Below, piece after piece: positions 8,005 through 15,524 of a stretch of DNA of 30,196 nucleotides. The notes below the pieces were generated by a model that was not told where the DNA came from, did not search any database, and was given only the letters and a program-made list of their open reading frames with translations. The DNA is taken from positions 1-30,196 of the forward strand of contig JBFWQM010000029.1 in the NCBI GenBank assembly GCA_050249455.1, given 5' to 3'. This DNA is from JBFWQM01 sp050249455. Its GTDB lineage: Bacteria > Pseudomonadota > Alphaproteobacteria > MPNO01 > VGEU01. The stretch's first letter is position 1. Every line of letters starts with the position of its first letter. A program made the translations under genes and the position numbers.

Positions 8005-8042
8005 GGGATTCACGACTCTCGCCGGAGGGACCTGTGAATCCC
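8005..8042. repeat. 9-bp inverted repeat GGGATTCAC / GTGAATCCC
   Basis: GGGATTCAC (8005-8013) and GTGAATCCC (8034-8042) are perfect reverse complements separated by 20 bases. Each includes an ATCCC element of the origin array. It may be a paired protein-binding site; a hairpin role is less likely with a 20-base loop. Confidence 0.6.
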
Positions 8043-8150
8043 TGCCGGCCGGGGATGGATCGACGGCGTGACGAAGGAACGAACCGGGCGGTCCTTTGAC
8101 TCGGCGGCGGAATTGATCCCGTGTCGGGCAGGCGGCCTGCGGATGGAATT

Positions 8151-8287
8151 GCGGGGATAACGGGGAAGGCCGGCGGCCGGCGGCGGCGATATGGCCGCTT
8201 GTCAACATGGGGACGACCCGCGTATCCCCTTGGGACCGGCGGGGATGGTTTTCGCCGCAAGCGGCGGTATCGGGCGGTTATCCCCGC
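8151..8287. repeat. 11-bp inverted pair GTTATCCCCGC flanking 115 bases in the candidate origin
   Basis: GCGGGGATAAC at 8151-8161 is the exact reverse complement of GTTATCCCCGC at 8277-8287. Each contains TTATCCCCG, the closest match in this gap to a DnaA box. Two more ATCCCC elements (8224-8229, 8241-8246) lie between them. Confidence 0.7.
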
Positions 8288-8312
8288 TTTGCAGATTCTG
8301 GGCACAGGGCCG

Positions 8313-9170
8313 ATGGCGCCGGACGATTCCTATCACCTCCATCTGGTCTCGGACGCGACGGGCGAGACGACGCATGGCGTCGCCCGCGCCTGCCTGGCGC
8401 AGTTCGAAGGCGTGCGCGTGATCGAGCACCTGTGGCCGATGGTGCGCAGCAAGACCGCCATCCAGAAGGTGCTCGACGGCGTGAAGGGCCAGCCCGGCGC
8501 AGTGATCTTCACGCTGATCAACGAGGAGCTGCGCGGCGTGCTGCAGCGCGAATGCGCGCGCCTGCAGGTGCCCTGCATCTCGGTGCTCGACCCGGTGATG
8601 TACGGGCTCGCCAGCTATTTCGGCAAGGCGATCACCGGCAAGCCGGGCCGCCAGCACGAGCTCGACGCGGAGTACTTCGACCGCATCGACGCGATGAACT
8701 TCGCGATGACCCACGACGACGGCCAGTCGACCTGGGACCTCAACGACGCGGACCTCGTGCTGGTCGGCGTTTCGCGCACGTCGAAGACGCCGACCTCGAT
8801 GTATCTCGCCAACCACTTCGGCATCAAGACGGCCAACATCCCGTTCGTGCCGTCGGTACCGCTGCCGGTGAACCTGTTCGACCTGACCAAGCCGCTGATC
8901 GTCGGCCTGACCGCATCGCCCGAGCGGCTGGTGCAGATTCGCCGCAACCGTCTCCTGATGCTGCGTCAGGAGGAGGACACCGACTACGTCGACATCGACA
9001 ACGTCAAGGAGGAGATCGGCGAGGCGCGCAAGGTCTTCTCCCGCTCGGGCTGGCCGGTCATCGACGTCACGCGCCGCTCGATCGAGGAGACGGCGTCCTC
9101 GATCTACCAGCTCTACGCCGAATTCCGGCGCGCCAGGGGCGCGGAAGCCGAGCCGGCGCCCGAAGGATGA
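8313..9170 (+). CDS. ppsR: pyruvate, phosphate dikinase (or PEP synthase) regulatory protein, DUF299
   Basis: 285-aa bifunctional ADP-dependent kinase/Pi-dependent pyrophosphorylase of the DUF299 family (RP001 homologue), which inactivates and reactivates PPDK or PEP synthase by phosphorylating an active-site threonine. The P-loop-like motif GVSRTSKTPTS is at 152-162; the N-terminus 'YHLHLVSDATGETTHGVARA' and 'PVIDVTRRSIEETASSI' near the C-terminus are characteristic. The target dikinase gene is not in this window. ATG 8313 was chosen because family similarity begins at 'YHLHLVSD'; the frame remains open further upstream but that part is Arg/Gly-rich and origin-like. It overlaps maf by ATGA. 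Confidence 0.95.
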   Translation: MAPDDSYHLHLVSDATGETTHGVARACLAQFEGVRVIEHLWPMVRSKTAIQKVLDGVKGQPGAVIFTLINEELRGVLQRECARLQVPCISVLDPVMYGLASYFGKAITGKPGRQHELDAEYFDRIDAMNFAMTHDDGQSTWDLNDADLVLVGVSRTSKTPTSMYLANHFGIKTANIPFVPSVPLPVNLFDLTKPLIVGLTASPERLVQIRRNRLLMLRQEEDTDYVDIDNVKEEIGEARKVFSRSGWPVIDVTRRSIEETASSIYQLYAEFRRARGAEAEPAPEG

Positions 9171-9808
9171 CGCCGCCGGCCTCAGATGCCGCGGGCGCAT
9201 CGCCGCTTGCGCTGCAGCCGGTCGTGCTTGCCTCGACCAGCGCGGTCCGGGCGCGGATCCTCGCTGCCGCCGGCGTCGCGTTCGAGGCGGTCTCGCCGCG
9301 GGTCGACGAATTTGAGATCAAGGAAAGCATGCGTGCCGAAGGCGCCGGCGCGGCGGAGATCGCCGACGTGCTGGCGGAGATGAAGGCCCATGCCGCATCG
9401 CGCCGCCATCCCGGCCGGCTGGTCATCGGCGCCGACCAGGTGCTGGCGCTCGGCGACGTGCAGATCGACAAGCCGGAGACGCGGGAGGAAGCGGCGGCCC
9501 AGCTGCGCCTGCTGCGCGGCAGGGCGCACGAGCTGGTCACGGTGGTGTGCGTCGTGCGAGACGGCGAACGGCTGTGGCATCATCTCGGCCGCGCCCGCCT
9601 GTGGGTGCGCGACTTCAGCGACGCTTGGCTGGAGCGCTATCTCGACGCGATCGGCGCGGCGGCGCTGTGGGGGCCTGGCGCCTACCAGATCGAAGGGCTC
9701 GGCGCGCAGCTCTTCGCGCGGGTCGACGGCGATACGTTCTCCGTGCAGGGCCTGCCGCTGCTGCCGCTGCTCGACTACCTGCGCACGCAAGGGGCGCTCG
9801 TCCCGTGA
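9167..9808 (+). CDS. maf: Maf-family nucleoside triphosphate pyrophosphatase
   Basis: 213 aa. Maf proteins hydrolyse non-canonical or regulatory nucleotides (for example dTTP/UTP or m7GTP) to the monophosphate and pyrophosphate. The signature loop ASTSAVRARIL (22-32) with S-x-x-R, the catalytic 'IGADQVL' (87-93) and 'GAYQIEGLGAQLF' are visible. The Gln after Asp in GADQ is more like the YceF (m7GTP) subgroup than the YhdE subgroup (GADT), but substrate assignment is uncertain. Start ATG overlaps the ppsR stop (ATGA) and its stop overlaps aroE (GTGA), so it sits inside a tightly coupled operon. Confidence 0.93.
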   Translation: MTPPASDAAGASPLALQPVVLASTSAVRARILAAAGVAFEAVSPRVDEFEIKESMRAEGAGAAEIADVLAEMKAHAASRRHPGRLVIGADQVLALGDVQIDKPETREEAAAQLRLLRGRAHELVTVVCVVRDGERLWHHLGRARLWVRDFSDAWLERYLDAIGAAALWGPGAYQIEGLGAQLFARVDGDTFSVQGLPLLPLLDYLRTQGALVP

Positions 9809-10644
9809 TCATCACCGCGAAGGCCCGTATCGCGGGTGTCATGGGCTGGCCGGTCGCGCACTCGCGATCGCCGCGGCTGCACAACCACTGGCTCGAGCGC
9901 TACGGCATCGACGGCGTCTATGTGCCGCTGCCGGTTCGGCCGGAGGATTTCGCCACCGCCGCCCGCCTGCTGCCGCGCATCGGCTTCGCCGGCGCGAACG
10001 TCACCGTGCCGCACAAGGAAGCGGCGTTCGCCGCCGCCGACCGCTGCGACCCGATCGCCCGGCGCATCGGCGCGGTCAACACGCTGGTGGTCGACGGCGA
10101 CGTGCTGCTGGGCCACAACACCGATGCGTTCGGCTTCATCGAAAGCCTGCGCGCCGACGTGCCGGACTGGCGCGGCGCGGACGGCCCTGCGGCGGTGATC
10201 GGCGCCGGCGGCGCGGCGCGTGCGGTCTGCGTCGCGCTGCAGGATGCCGGCGTGCCGGAGATCCGCGTCGTCAACCGCACGCGCGCCCGCGCCGCTGCGC
10301 TGGTCGCCGCGCTCGGCGCGCCGCTGGTCGCGGTGGACTGGGCGGACCGGACGACGGCGCTTGCCGACGCGGCGTTGCTGGTCAACACCACCACGCTCGG
10401 GATGGCCGGCCAGCCGCCGCTCGACCTGGCGCTCGACCGGCTGCCGGTGTCGGCGGTCGTCAACGACATCGTCTACGTGCCGCTGGAAACGCCGCTGCTC
10501 GCCGCGGCACGGGCGCGCGGCAACGCGGTGGTGGACGGCCTCGGCATGCTGCTGCACCAGGCCCGGCCCGGCTTCGCCGCGTGGTTCGGCCGCATGCCCG
10601 ATGTGGACGCGGAGTTGCGCCGCTTCGTGCTGCAGCAGGGCTGA
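9805..10644 (+). CDS. aroE: shikimate dehydrogenase (NADP+)
   Basis: 279 aa; reduces 3-dehydroshikimate to shikimate in aromatic amino acid synthesis. Substrate-binding motif 'GWPVAHSRSPRLHN' (14-27), 'NVTVPHKE' (65-72) with catalytic Lys71, and 'NTDAFGF' (105-111) with Asp107. The NADP-binding loop GAGGAARAV (~133-141) is followed by 'VVNRTRARA', the usual arginine-containing NADPH-selectivity loop. GTG 9805 is the start: it overlaps the maf TGA and begins at the conserved 'IITAKARIAGVMGWP'. Confidence 0.96.
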   Translation: MIITAKARIAGVMGWPVAHSRSPRLHNHWLERYGIDGVYVPLPVRPEDFATAARLLPRIGFAGANVTVPHKEAAFAAADRCDPIARRIGAVNTLVVDGDVLLGHNTDAFGFIESLRADVPDWRGADGPAAVIGAGGAARAVCVALQDAGVPEIRVVNRTRARAAALVAALGAPLVAVDWADRTTALADAALLVNTTTLGMAGQPPLDLALDRLPVSAVVNDIVYVPLETPLLAAARARGNAVVDGLGMLLHQARPGFAAWFGRMPDVDAELRRFVLQQG

Positions 10645-10651
10645 CGGCGCG

Positions 10652-11347
10652 ATGGTGATCATCGGCCTTACCGGCTCCATCGGCATGGGCAAGAGCACGG
10701 TCGCCGGCATGTTCCGACGCATGGGCATCCCGGTCTACGATTCCGACGCCGCGGTGCACAAGCTCTATGCGCGCGGCGGCCGCGCTGTGCGGCCGATCGC
10801 GGCGGCGTTCCCGGAAGCGGTGACGGACGGCGCCGTGGACCGCCGCGTGCTCAGCCGGCTGGTGGTCGGCGACCGCGCCGCGTTCAAGAAGCTGGAGTCG
10901 ATTGTGCATCCGCTGGTCGGCGGCGTGCGCGACGACTTCCTGCGCCGCATGGCGCGCAGCGGCGCGCCGATCGTGGTGATCGACGTGCCGTTGCTGTTCG
11001 AGATCGGCGGCGACTGGGCGTGCGACGCCGTGGTGGTCGTCTCGGCGCCGCCGTTCGTGCAGCGCGCGCGCGTGCTGGCGCGGCCCGGCATGACGCCGGC
11101 CAAGCTCGACGAGATCCTGGCGCGCCAGGTGCCCGATGCGCAGAAGCGCCGCCGCGCCGATTACGTCGTGCCGACCGGCCAGCCGCGGCGCCGGACCTTG
11201 CGCGCGCTGCACGACATCGTCAAAGTGATGCGCACCCGCCGCGGCGACCACTGGCCGCCCGACCCGCTTGCCTTCCGGATGCGACGCCATGCGCGAAATC
11301 GTCCTCGATACCGAAACGACGGGGCTCGACCCGGCCGCCGGCCATAG
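10652..11347 (+). CDS. coaE: dephospho-CoA kinase
   Basis: 231 aa; phosphorylates the 3'-OH of dephospho-CoA in the last step of CoA synthesis. P-loop 'GLTGSIGMGKST' (5-16), 'VYDSDAAVHKLY' (28-39) and 'VIDVPLLFE' (~108-116, usually DxPLLFE) are the family motifs. The protein is longer than the usual ~200 aa: the last ~20 residues (Arg-rich, from about residue 212) are encoded inside the start of dnaQ in another frame, giving a 59-base overlap. The extension is probably not functionally conserved. Confidence 0.94.
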   Translation: MVIIGLTGSIGMGKSTVAGMFRRMGIPVYDSDAAVHKLYARGGRAVRPIAAAFPEAVTDGAVDRRVLSRLVVGDRAAFKKLESIVHPLVGGVRDDFLRRMARSGAPIVVIDVPLLFEIGGDWACDAVVVVSAPPFVQRARVLARPGMTPAKLDEILARQVPDAQKRRRADYVVPTGQPRRRTLRALHDIVKVMRTRRGDHWPPDPLAFRMRRHARNRPRYRNDGARPGRRP

Positions 11348-11960
11348 GGTGGTGGAGATCGGCTGCGTCGAGCTCTCCAACCACGTGCCGACCGGGCGCA
11401 CGTTCCACGTCTACTGCAACCCCGAGATGGCGATGCCGGAGGAGGCGTTCCGCATCCACGGCCACTCCGACGCCTTCCTCGCCGACAAGCCGAAGTTCGC
11501 GGAGATCGCGGCGGATTTCGTTGCCTTCGTCGACGGCGCGAAGCTCGTCATCCACAACGCCGCGTTCGACATCGGCTTCCTGAATGCGGAGCTGAAGCGC
11601 CTCGGACTGACGCCGTTCTCGCTCGCCCATGCGGTCGACACCGTGGGCATGGCGCGCAGCCGCTTCCCCGGCGCGCCCGCGAACCTCGACGCGCTTTGCC
11701 GGCGCTTCGGCATCGACAACTCGGCGCGCACCAAGCACGGCGCGCTGCTCGACGCCGAGCTGCTGGCGGAGGTCTACCTGGAGCTGGTCGGCGGCCGCCA
11801 GCCGGGCCTCGGCCTGGTCCGCGCTGCCATCGCCGCCGCGGCGCTGGCCCCGGCGGAGCGCCCGCGCCGCGAGCCGCGCCCGCACGCGCCGACCGAGGCG
11901 GAGCTCGCCGCGCACCAAGCCTTCCTCGCCGAGATCGCCAGCCCGATCTGGAATCAGTAG
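11289..11960 (+). CDS. dnaQ: DNA polymerase III epsilon subunit (3'-5' proofreading exonuclease)
   Basis: 223 aa DEDDh exonuclease that proofreads for the replicative polymerase. ExoI 'VLDTETTGLDP' (Asp7, Glu9), ExoII 'VIHNAAFDIGFLN' (Asp94) and ExoIII 'TKHGALLDAELLAEVY' (His150, Asp155) are all intact. The C-terminal ~40 residues, rich in Pro/Arg/Ala and ending ASPIWNQ, form the tail that in epsilon binds the polymerase alpha subunit. ATG 11289 gives the conserved MREIVLDTET start; an upstream TTG at 11268 is in frame but unlikely. Last gene of the ppsR-maf-aroE-coaE-dnaQ run and convergent with secB 17 bases away. Confidence 0.97.
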   Translation: MREIVLDTETTGLDPAAGHRVVEIGCVELSNHVPTGRTFHVYCNPEMAMPEEAFRIHGHSDAFLADKPKFAEIAADFVAFVDGAKLVIHNAAFDIGFLNAELKRLGLTPFSLAHAVDTVGMARSRFPGAPANLDALCRRFGIDNSARTKHGALLDAELLAEVYLELVGGRQPGLGLVRAAIAAAALAPAERPRREPRPHAPTEAELAAHQAFLAEIASPIWNQ

Positions 11961-11977
11961 AGGGCGGCGCCCCGCGT

Positions 11978-12469
11978 TCAGGCCGTCGCCTGGCCCTGCT
12001 GCGCCTGCTGGGCGAGCGAGTTCTGGTACATCGCGACGAAATCGACCGGGTTGATGTAGAGCGGCGGGAAGCCACCGTCGCGAGTGGCGTCGGCGACGAT
12101 GTTGCGCGCGAACGGGAACAGCAGCCGCGGGCCCTCGATCATCAGCACCGGCTGGATGCTGTCCTCCGGGATGTTCTGGATGAAGAACAGGCCGGCATAG
12201 GTAAGCTCGACGATGAACAGCGGCTTATCGTCGAGCTGCGCCTCGCCGCGGATGAACAGGCTGACCTCGTAGCGGCTGTTGGCCAGCGGGCGCACCTGGG
12301 TGTTGATCTCCACGCCGACCCGGGGACCGCGCTGCACCAGGGCCAGGCTCTCGAAGCCCGACGGGTTCTCGAACGAGAGGTCCTTGATGTACTGCCCCTC
12401 GATGATCAGCGGCACGCCCGGCGGCGGTCCGCCGGCCTGGGGGGCGGCGGGGGCGGGGTTGTCGGCCAT
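11978..12469 (-). CDS. secB: protein-export chaperone SecB
   Basis: 163 aa, normal length. Cytosolic tetrameric chaperone that keeps preproteins unfolded and delivers them to SecA. The core 'QYIKDLSFENPSGFESL' (~27-43), 'VEINTQVRPL...YEVSLFIRGEA', 'FIVELTYAGLFFIQNIPED' and 'LLFPFARNIVADATRDGGFPPLYINPVDFVAMY' is very well conserved. A Pro/Ala-rich N-terminal tail and Gln-rich C-terminal tail flank it, as in other alphaproteobacteria. A strong AAGGAGAG ribosome-binding site lies 6-7 bases before the ATG. Convergent with dnaQ; monocistronic by position. Confidence 0.97.
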   Translation of the reverse strand: MADNPAPAAPQAGGPPPGVPLIIEGQYIKDLSFENPSGFESLALVQRGPRVGVEINTQVRPLANSRYEVSLFIRGEAQLDDKPLFIVELTYAGLFFIQNIPEDSIQPVLMIEGPRLLFPFARNIVADATRDGGFPPLYINPVDFVAMYQNSLAQQAQQGQATA

Positions 12470-12529
12470 GAGGGACTCTCCTTGTAACGGCGCGCCGTGG
12501 CTAGCACGGAACGGGTCGGCGGGACAAGG

Positions 12530-13063
12530 TCACCGGCCGGCGCCGGTCGGGTCGAAGCGCACCGTCTCGCAATTGCGCAGCACCTGGCCGGTCAGCGCGC
12601 GGATCACCCCCCAGTGGGTGACGACCGCGACCGTCGCCCAGTCGTCGGCCGCCGCCATGGCCGCGCGAAACGCCTCGCAGCGCGCGATCAGGTCGGCCTC
12701 CGGCTCCTCGACCGCGGGCCACCACTGCTCCTCGAACGGCGAAAAGCCGAAATGACCCCATGCCGCCTCCAGCCGGGATCGCACGGTGCCCACGTCGCAG
12801 GCGTAGGCGCAGCGTTCGCGCACGCGGTGGTCCACCTGCACCGGCACGCCCAGGCGGTCGGCGATGATGTGGGCGGTCTCCAGCGCCCGGGTGTAGGGGC
12901 TCGCCACCAGCCGGGTGACGCCGTGGTCGGCCAGCGTTTCGGCTGCGGCGGCGGCCTGGGCGCGGCCCGCCTCGGTCAGCGGCGGGTCGATCAGCCCCGG
13001 GTCCACCCGGGTTTCGGAAAACACGACATTGAACATCGTCTGGCCGTGGCGGAGGAGGATCAT
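12530..13063 (-). CDS. histidine phosphatase (phosphoglycerate mutase-like) family protein
   Basis: 177 aa. The RHG motif LLRHGQT (3-9) provides catalytic His6; SPYTRALETA (55-64) is the second family motif, Glu83 is the likely acid/base, and VTHWG (148-152) supplies the second catalytic His150. The substrate cannot be told from sequence; the family includes phosphoglycerate mutases, cobalamin-phosphate phosphatases and phosphoprotein phosphatases. The ATG overlaps the stop of the upstream fxsA gene (ATGA), so the two are translationally coupled. Confidence 0.9.
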   Translation of the reverse strand: MILLRHGQTMFNVVFSETRVDPGLIDPPLTEAGRAQAAAAAETLADHGVTRLVASPYTRALETAHIIADRLGVPVQVDHRVRERCAYACDVGTVRSRLEAAWGHFGFSPFEEQWWPAVEEPEADLIARCEAFRAAMAAADDWATVAVVTHWGVIRALTGQVLRNCETVRFDPTGAGR

Positions 13064-13515
13064 GGCCTTGGTTCGCGCGGGGGCAGCCGGTCGCTGCGGT
13101 CGATCTCATGGTAGTCGCCGTCGATGACGGGGCCGCCGCCGGGCGGCCCGCCGGGCGGCGGCGGCGGAGCATAGACCTTCATCCGCCGGCGCAGAAGGCT
13201 GCGCACCGGCGACAGCAGCAGCAGGAGCGCGATCGCGTCGCTGACGAAGCCGGGGATGATCAGCAGCACGGCGGCGATCATCAGGCAGAAGGCGTCGAAG
13301 ATCTCCACCACCGGGGCCTGGCGCCGCGCCAGCGCCGCCTGGACCCGGCGGATGGTGGCGATGCCCTGCAGGCGCAGCAGCAGGGCGCCGGCCAGCGCGG
13401 CCAGGACCACGAGCGCCAGGGTCGGCCACAGGCCGATCGCGTCGCCGACGACGATGAACCCGGCGATCTCGACCAGGGGTACCAGCAGGACCAGGGCGAC
13501 GATCAGGGCCGGCAT
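13060..13515 (-). CDS. fxsA: FxsA-family cytoplasmic membrane protein
   Basis: 151 aa. Three or four hydrophobic segments (~3-24, ~30-48, ~72-102) are followed by a Pro/Gly-rich cytoplasmic tail. The FxsA features 'LVPLVEIAGFIVVGDAIGLWPTLALVVLAALAGALLLRLQG' and 'LIIPGFVSDAIALLLLLSPVR' are clear. In E. coli FxsA overexpression relieves F-plasmid exclusion of phage T7, but the native role is unknown. In alphaproteobacteria it is commonly near secB and the Tim44-like gene, as here. Divergent from the Tim44-like gene. Confidence 0.9.
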   Translation of the reverse strand: MPALIVALVLLVPLVEIAGFIVVGDAIGLWPTLALVVLAALAGALLLRLQGIATIRRVQAALARRQAPVVEIFDAFCLMIAAVLLIIPGFVSDAIALLLLLSPVRSLLRRRMKVYAPPPPPGGPPGGGPVIDGDYHEIDRSDRLPPREPRP

Positions 13516-13672
13516 GCTTGCGTAAACTCCGTGAACAGCCTATCTACAGACGAGAGCCCCGGTCGCCCGTCGTAGACGGGAAGGGTTCGACTGCCCTCGG
13601 CGATGATGCGGCGAAGACGGCGATTCGTGGTGAGGGAGCGCCGACGGCCTGGGGCGCGCAGGGCGGGATGCC
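13516..13672. promoter_or_regulatory. divergent intergenic region fxsA / tim44-like
   Basis: 157 bases between divergently transcribed genes, so promoters for both must lie here or nearby. A compact hairpin CCCGTC-GTA-GACGGG is at 13566-13580. I see no confident -35/-10 pair. Confidence 0.35.
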
Positions 13673-14359
13673 ATGAGCGATACATATCTCGACCTCATAT
13701 TCTTCGCCCTGGTCGCGGGCTTCCTGGTGCTGCGGCTGCGAAGCGTATTGGGACGCCGCACGGGTAACGAACGACCCCCGCCGGCCGATCCGTTCGGCCG
13801 CCGAAATCAGGTGGAAGGTCCCCCGCGCCCGCAGATCCCGGAACGCCCGCGCCCGGTGGCCGTCGATGCGCCGGAGCCAGCCGGCGCCGAGCCGGCGGCG
13901 CGCGATCCGGTGACGCTCGGCTTCAACCAGATCCAGCTCGCCGATCCTTCCTTCGACAGGGATGAATTCGTCACCGGCGCCCGGCGCGCCTTCGAGATGA
14001 TTGTACATGCGTTCGCCACCGGCGACACGGGAACGCTGCGTTCGCTGCTGTCGGACGAGGTGTACGAGAACTTCGCCGGCGCCGTGCAGGACCGCCTGCG
14101 GCGCAAGGAGACGCTGGAGACGACCATCATCGGCGTGAAATCCGTGAACGTGGTCGAGGCGCGGATGGACGGCAAGATGGCGCTGGTGACCCTGCGGTTC
14201 GTCTCCGAACAGGTCAACGTCACGCGCGATGCCGAAGGCAAGGTGATCGATGGCGACCCCAATCTCGTCACCACGGTGACCGATGTCTGGACCTTCGCGC
14301 GCAACACGCGCGCCCGCGATCCGAACTGGGCGCTGGTCGAGACCCGCAGCGAGAACTAG
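13673..14359 (+). CDS. Tim44/TimA domain-containing membrane-anchored protein
   Basis: 228 aa. A single N-terminal membrane segment (~5-22) is followed by a Pro/Arg-rich linker (~30-80) and a Tim44-like domain (~90-225: 'SFDRDEFVTGARRAFEMIVHAFATGDTGTLRSLLSDEVYENF' through 'TVTDVWTFARNTRARDPNWALVETRS'). This matches bacterial Tim44-like proteins (TimA in Caulobacter), relatives of the mitochondrial import-motor subunit, whose function in bacteria is not settled. It lies between the export gene secB and mltA, as in other alphaproteobacteria. Confidence 0.93.
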   Translation: MSDTYLDLIFFALVAGFLVLRLRSVLGRRTGNERPPPADPFGRRNQVEGPPRPQIPERPRPVAVDAPEPAGAEPAARDPVTLGFNQIQLADPSFDRDEFVTGARRAFEMIVHAFATGDTGTLRSLLSDEVYENFAGAVQDRLRRKETLETTIIGVKSVNVVEARMDGKMALVTLRFVSEQVNVTRDAEGKVIDGDPNLVTTVTDVWTFARNTRARDPNWALVETRSEN

Positions 14360-15524
14360 CCGCCGCCTGGCCAGGCTCGCCGCCGCCGCCGCTATCGCGG
14401 CGGCGGCGACGGCCTGCGCACCGCCTGCGCCGCGCGGGCCGATCCTGCAGCCCGACGCATTCGAATCCCTCGACGGCTGGCGCGACGACGCGCTGGAAGA
14501 CGCCGCGCGCGCCCTTGCCCGTTCGTGCGCCGCGCGCGGCAACTCCGCCGCGGCGCCCGACAGCGGCGCCGCCGGTCTGGGCGATGCGGCGTGGGACGCA
14601 CCGTGCGCCGCGATATCGGACGTGCCGGGCGGCGACCGCGCCGCGGCGCGCGCGTTCTTCGAGCGCTGGTTCCTGCCGTGGCGGATCGACGGCGGCGACG
14701 GCCTGTTCACCGGCTACTACGAGCCGGAGGTACAGGGCGCGCTGGCGCCCGACGCCCGCTTTGCCGTGCCACTCTATCGCCGGCCGCAGGAGCACGTGGC
14801 CGTCGAACTCGGCCGCTTCCGCGAGTCCTGGCGGGGGGAGCGCACCGCCGGCCGGGTGTCGGACGGCCGGCTGGAGCCGCTGCCGACCCGGGCGCAGATC
14901 GACGCCGGCGCCTATGCCGGCCGCGGCCTCGAGATCGCCTGGCTCGACGATGCGGCGGACGCCTTCTTCCTGCAGATCCAGGGATCGGGACGGGTGCGGC
15001 TGCCCGACGGCACGGTGCGGCGGCTCGGCTACGACGGTGCCAACGGCCATCCCTACACGGCGATCGGCCGCGTCCTGGTCGAGCGCGGGACGATGCCGCT
15101 GGAGCAGGTGACGATGCAGTCGATCCGCGCCTGGCTCGCCGCCAACCCCGCGGAGGCGGGCGGCCTCATGGCGCGCAACGCCTCCTACGTCTTCTTCCGC
15201 TGGCTCGACGGCGACGGGCCGCTCGGCAGCCAGCAGACGGCGCTGGTGCCGGGCCGCAGCCTGGCGGTCGACCCGCGCTTCGTGCCGCTCGGCGCGCCGG
15301 TGTGGATCGACACCCAGGATCCGCTGGCGCCGGGCGCGCCGCTGCGCCGGCTCACCGTGGCGCAGGACACCGGCGGCGCCATCCGCGGGCCGGTGCGCGG
15401 CGACGTGTTCTTCGGCGCCGGGCCGCGTGCGGCGGAGGCCGCCGGCCGGCTCCGCGCGCCCGGCCGCGCCTGGATCCTGCTGCCGCGCGGGCTGCGCGTC
15501 GCCGCGGCGGCGCCCCGGCCATGA
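14283..15524 (+). CDS. mltA: membrane-bound lytic murein transglycosylase A (lipoprotein)
   Basis: 413 aa. Cleaves peptidoglycan glycan strands to 1,6-anhydro-muropeptides at the outer membrane. A long basic N-region and Ala-rich hydrophobic stretch end in a lipobox-like ATAC (Cys45), predicting lipid anchoring. The MltA domain includes 'DGLFTGYYEPEVQGA' (139-153) and 'FFLQIQGSGRVRLPDG' (228-243). The C-terminal 3D domain 'VAQDTGGAIRGPVRGDVFFG' (359-378) holds the catalytic Asp (362 or 374, by family). The only available in-frame ATG (14283) lies 77 bases inside the Tim44-like gene; no other plausible start precedes the signal sequence. Its stop overlaps the next ATG (ATGA). Confidence 0.94.
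   Translation: MSGPSRATRAPAIRTGRWSRPAARTSRRLARLAAAAAIAAAATACAPPAPRGPILQPDAFESLDGWRDDALEDAARALARSCAARGNSAAAPDSGAAGLGDAAWDAPCAAISDVPGGDRAAARAFFERWFLPWRIDGGDGLFTGYYEPEVQGALAPDARFAVPLYRRPQEHVAVELGRFRESWRGERTAGRVSDGRLEPLPTRAQIDAGAYAGRGLEIAWLDDAADAFFLQIQGSGRVRLPDGTVRRLGYDGANGHPYTAIGRVLVERGTMPLEQVTMQSIRAWLAANPAEAGGLMARNASYVFFRWLDGDGPLGSQQTALVPGRSLAVDPRFVPLGAPVWIDTQDPLAPGAPLRRLTVAQDTGGAIRGPVRGDVFFGAGPRAAEAAGRLRAPGRAWILLPRGLRVAAAAPRP

Larger units (their letters stand above)
7917..8312. other. candidate chromosomal replication origin (oriC) between hemE and ppsR
   Basis: 396 bases without a gene between the divergent hemE and ppsR genes, the location of the mapped Caulobacter origin (hemE-RP001). It contains seven perfect ATCCCC/GGGGAT hexamers: plus orientation at 7930, 8224 and 8280, minus orientation at 8004, 8051, 8153 and 8241 (left ends). 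Near copies start at 8038 (ATCCCT) and 8116 (ATCCCG). An AT-rich patch (about 71% A+T by hand count, 7947-7981) sits beside hemE. Two sites read TTATCCCCG, two changes from the DnaA box TTATCCACA. No perfect DnaA box and no CtrA site is present. The origin call rests on synteny, divergent gene polarity and the motif array; it is inferred, not proven. Confidence 0.6.

Noticed and set aside
8121..8312. Longer N-terminus for the dikinase regulator starting at 8121.
   Set aside because: The extension is Arg/Gly-rich, contains the GGGGAT array, and family similarity begins only at the ATG of 8313.
11961..11977. GGGC/GCCC stem between dnaQ and secB as terminator.
   Set aside because: Only four base pairs with no T-tract.
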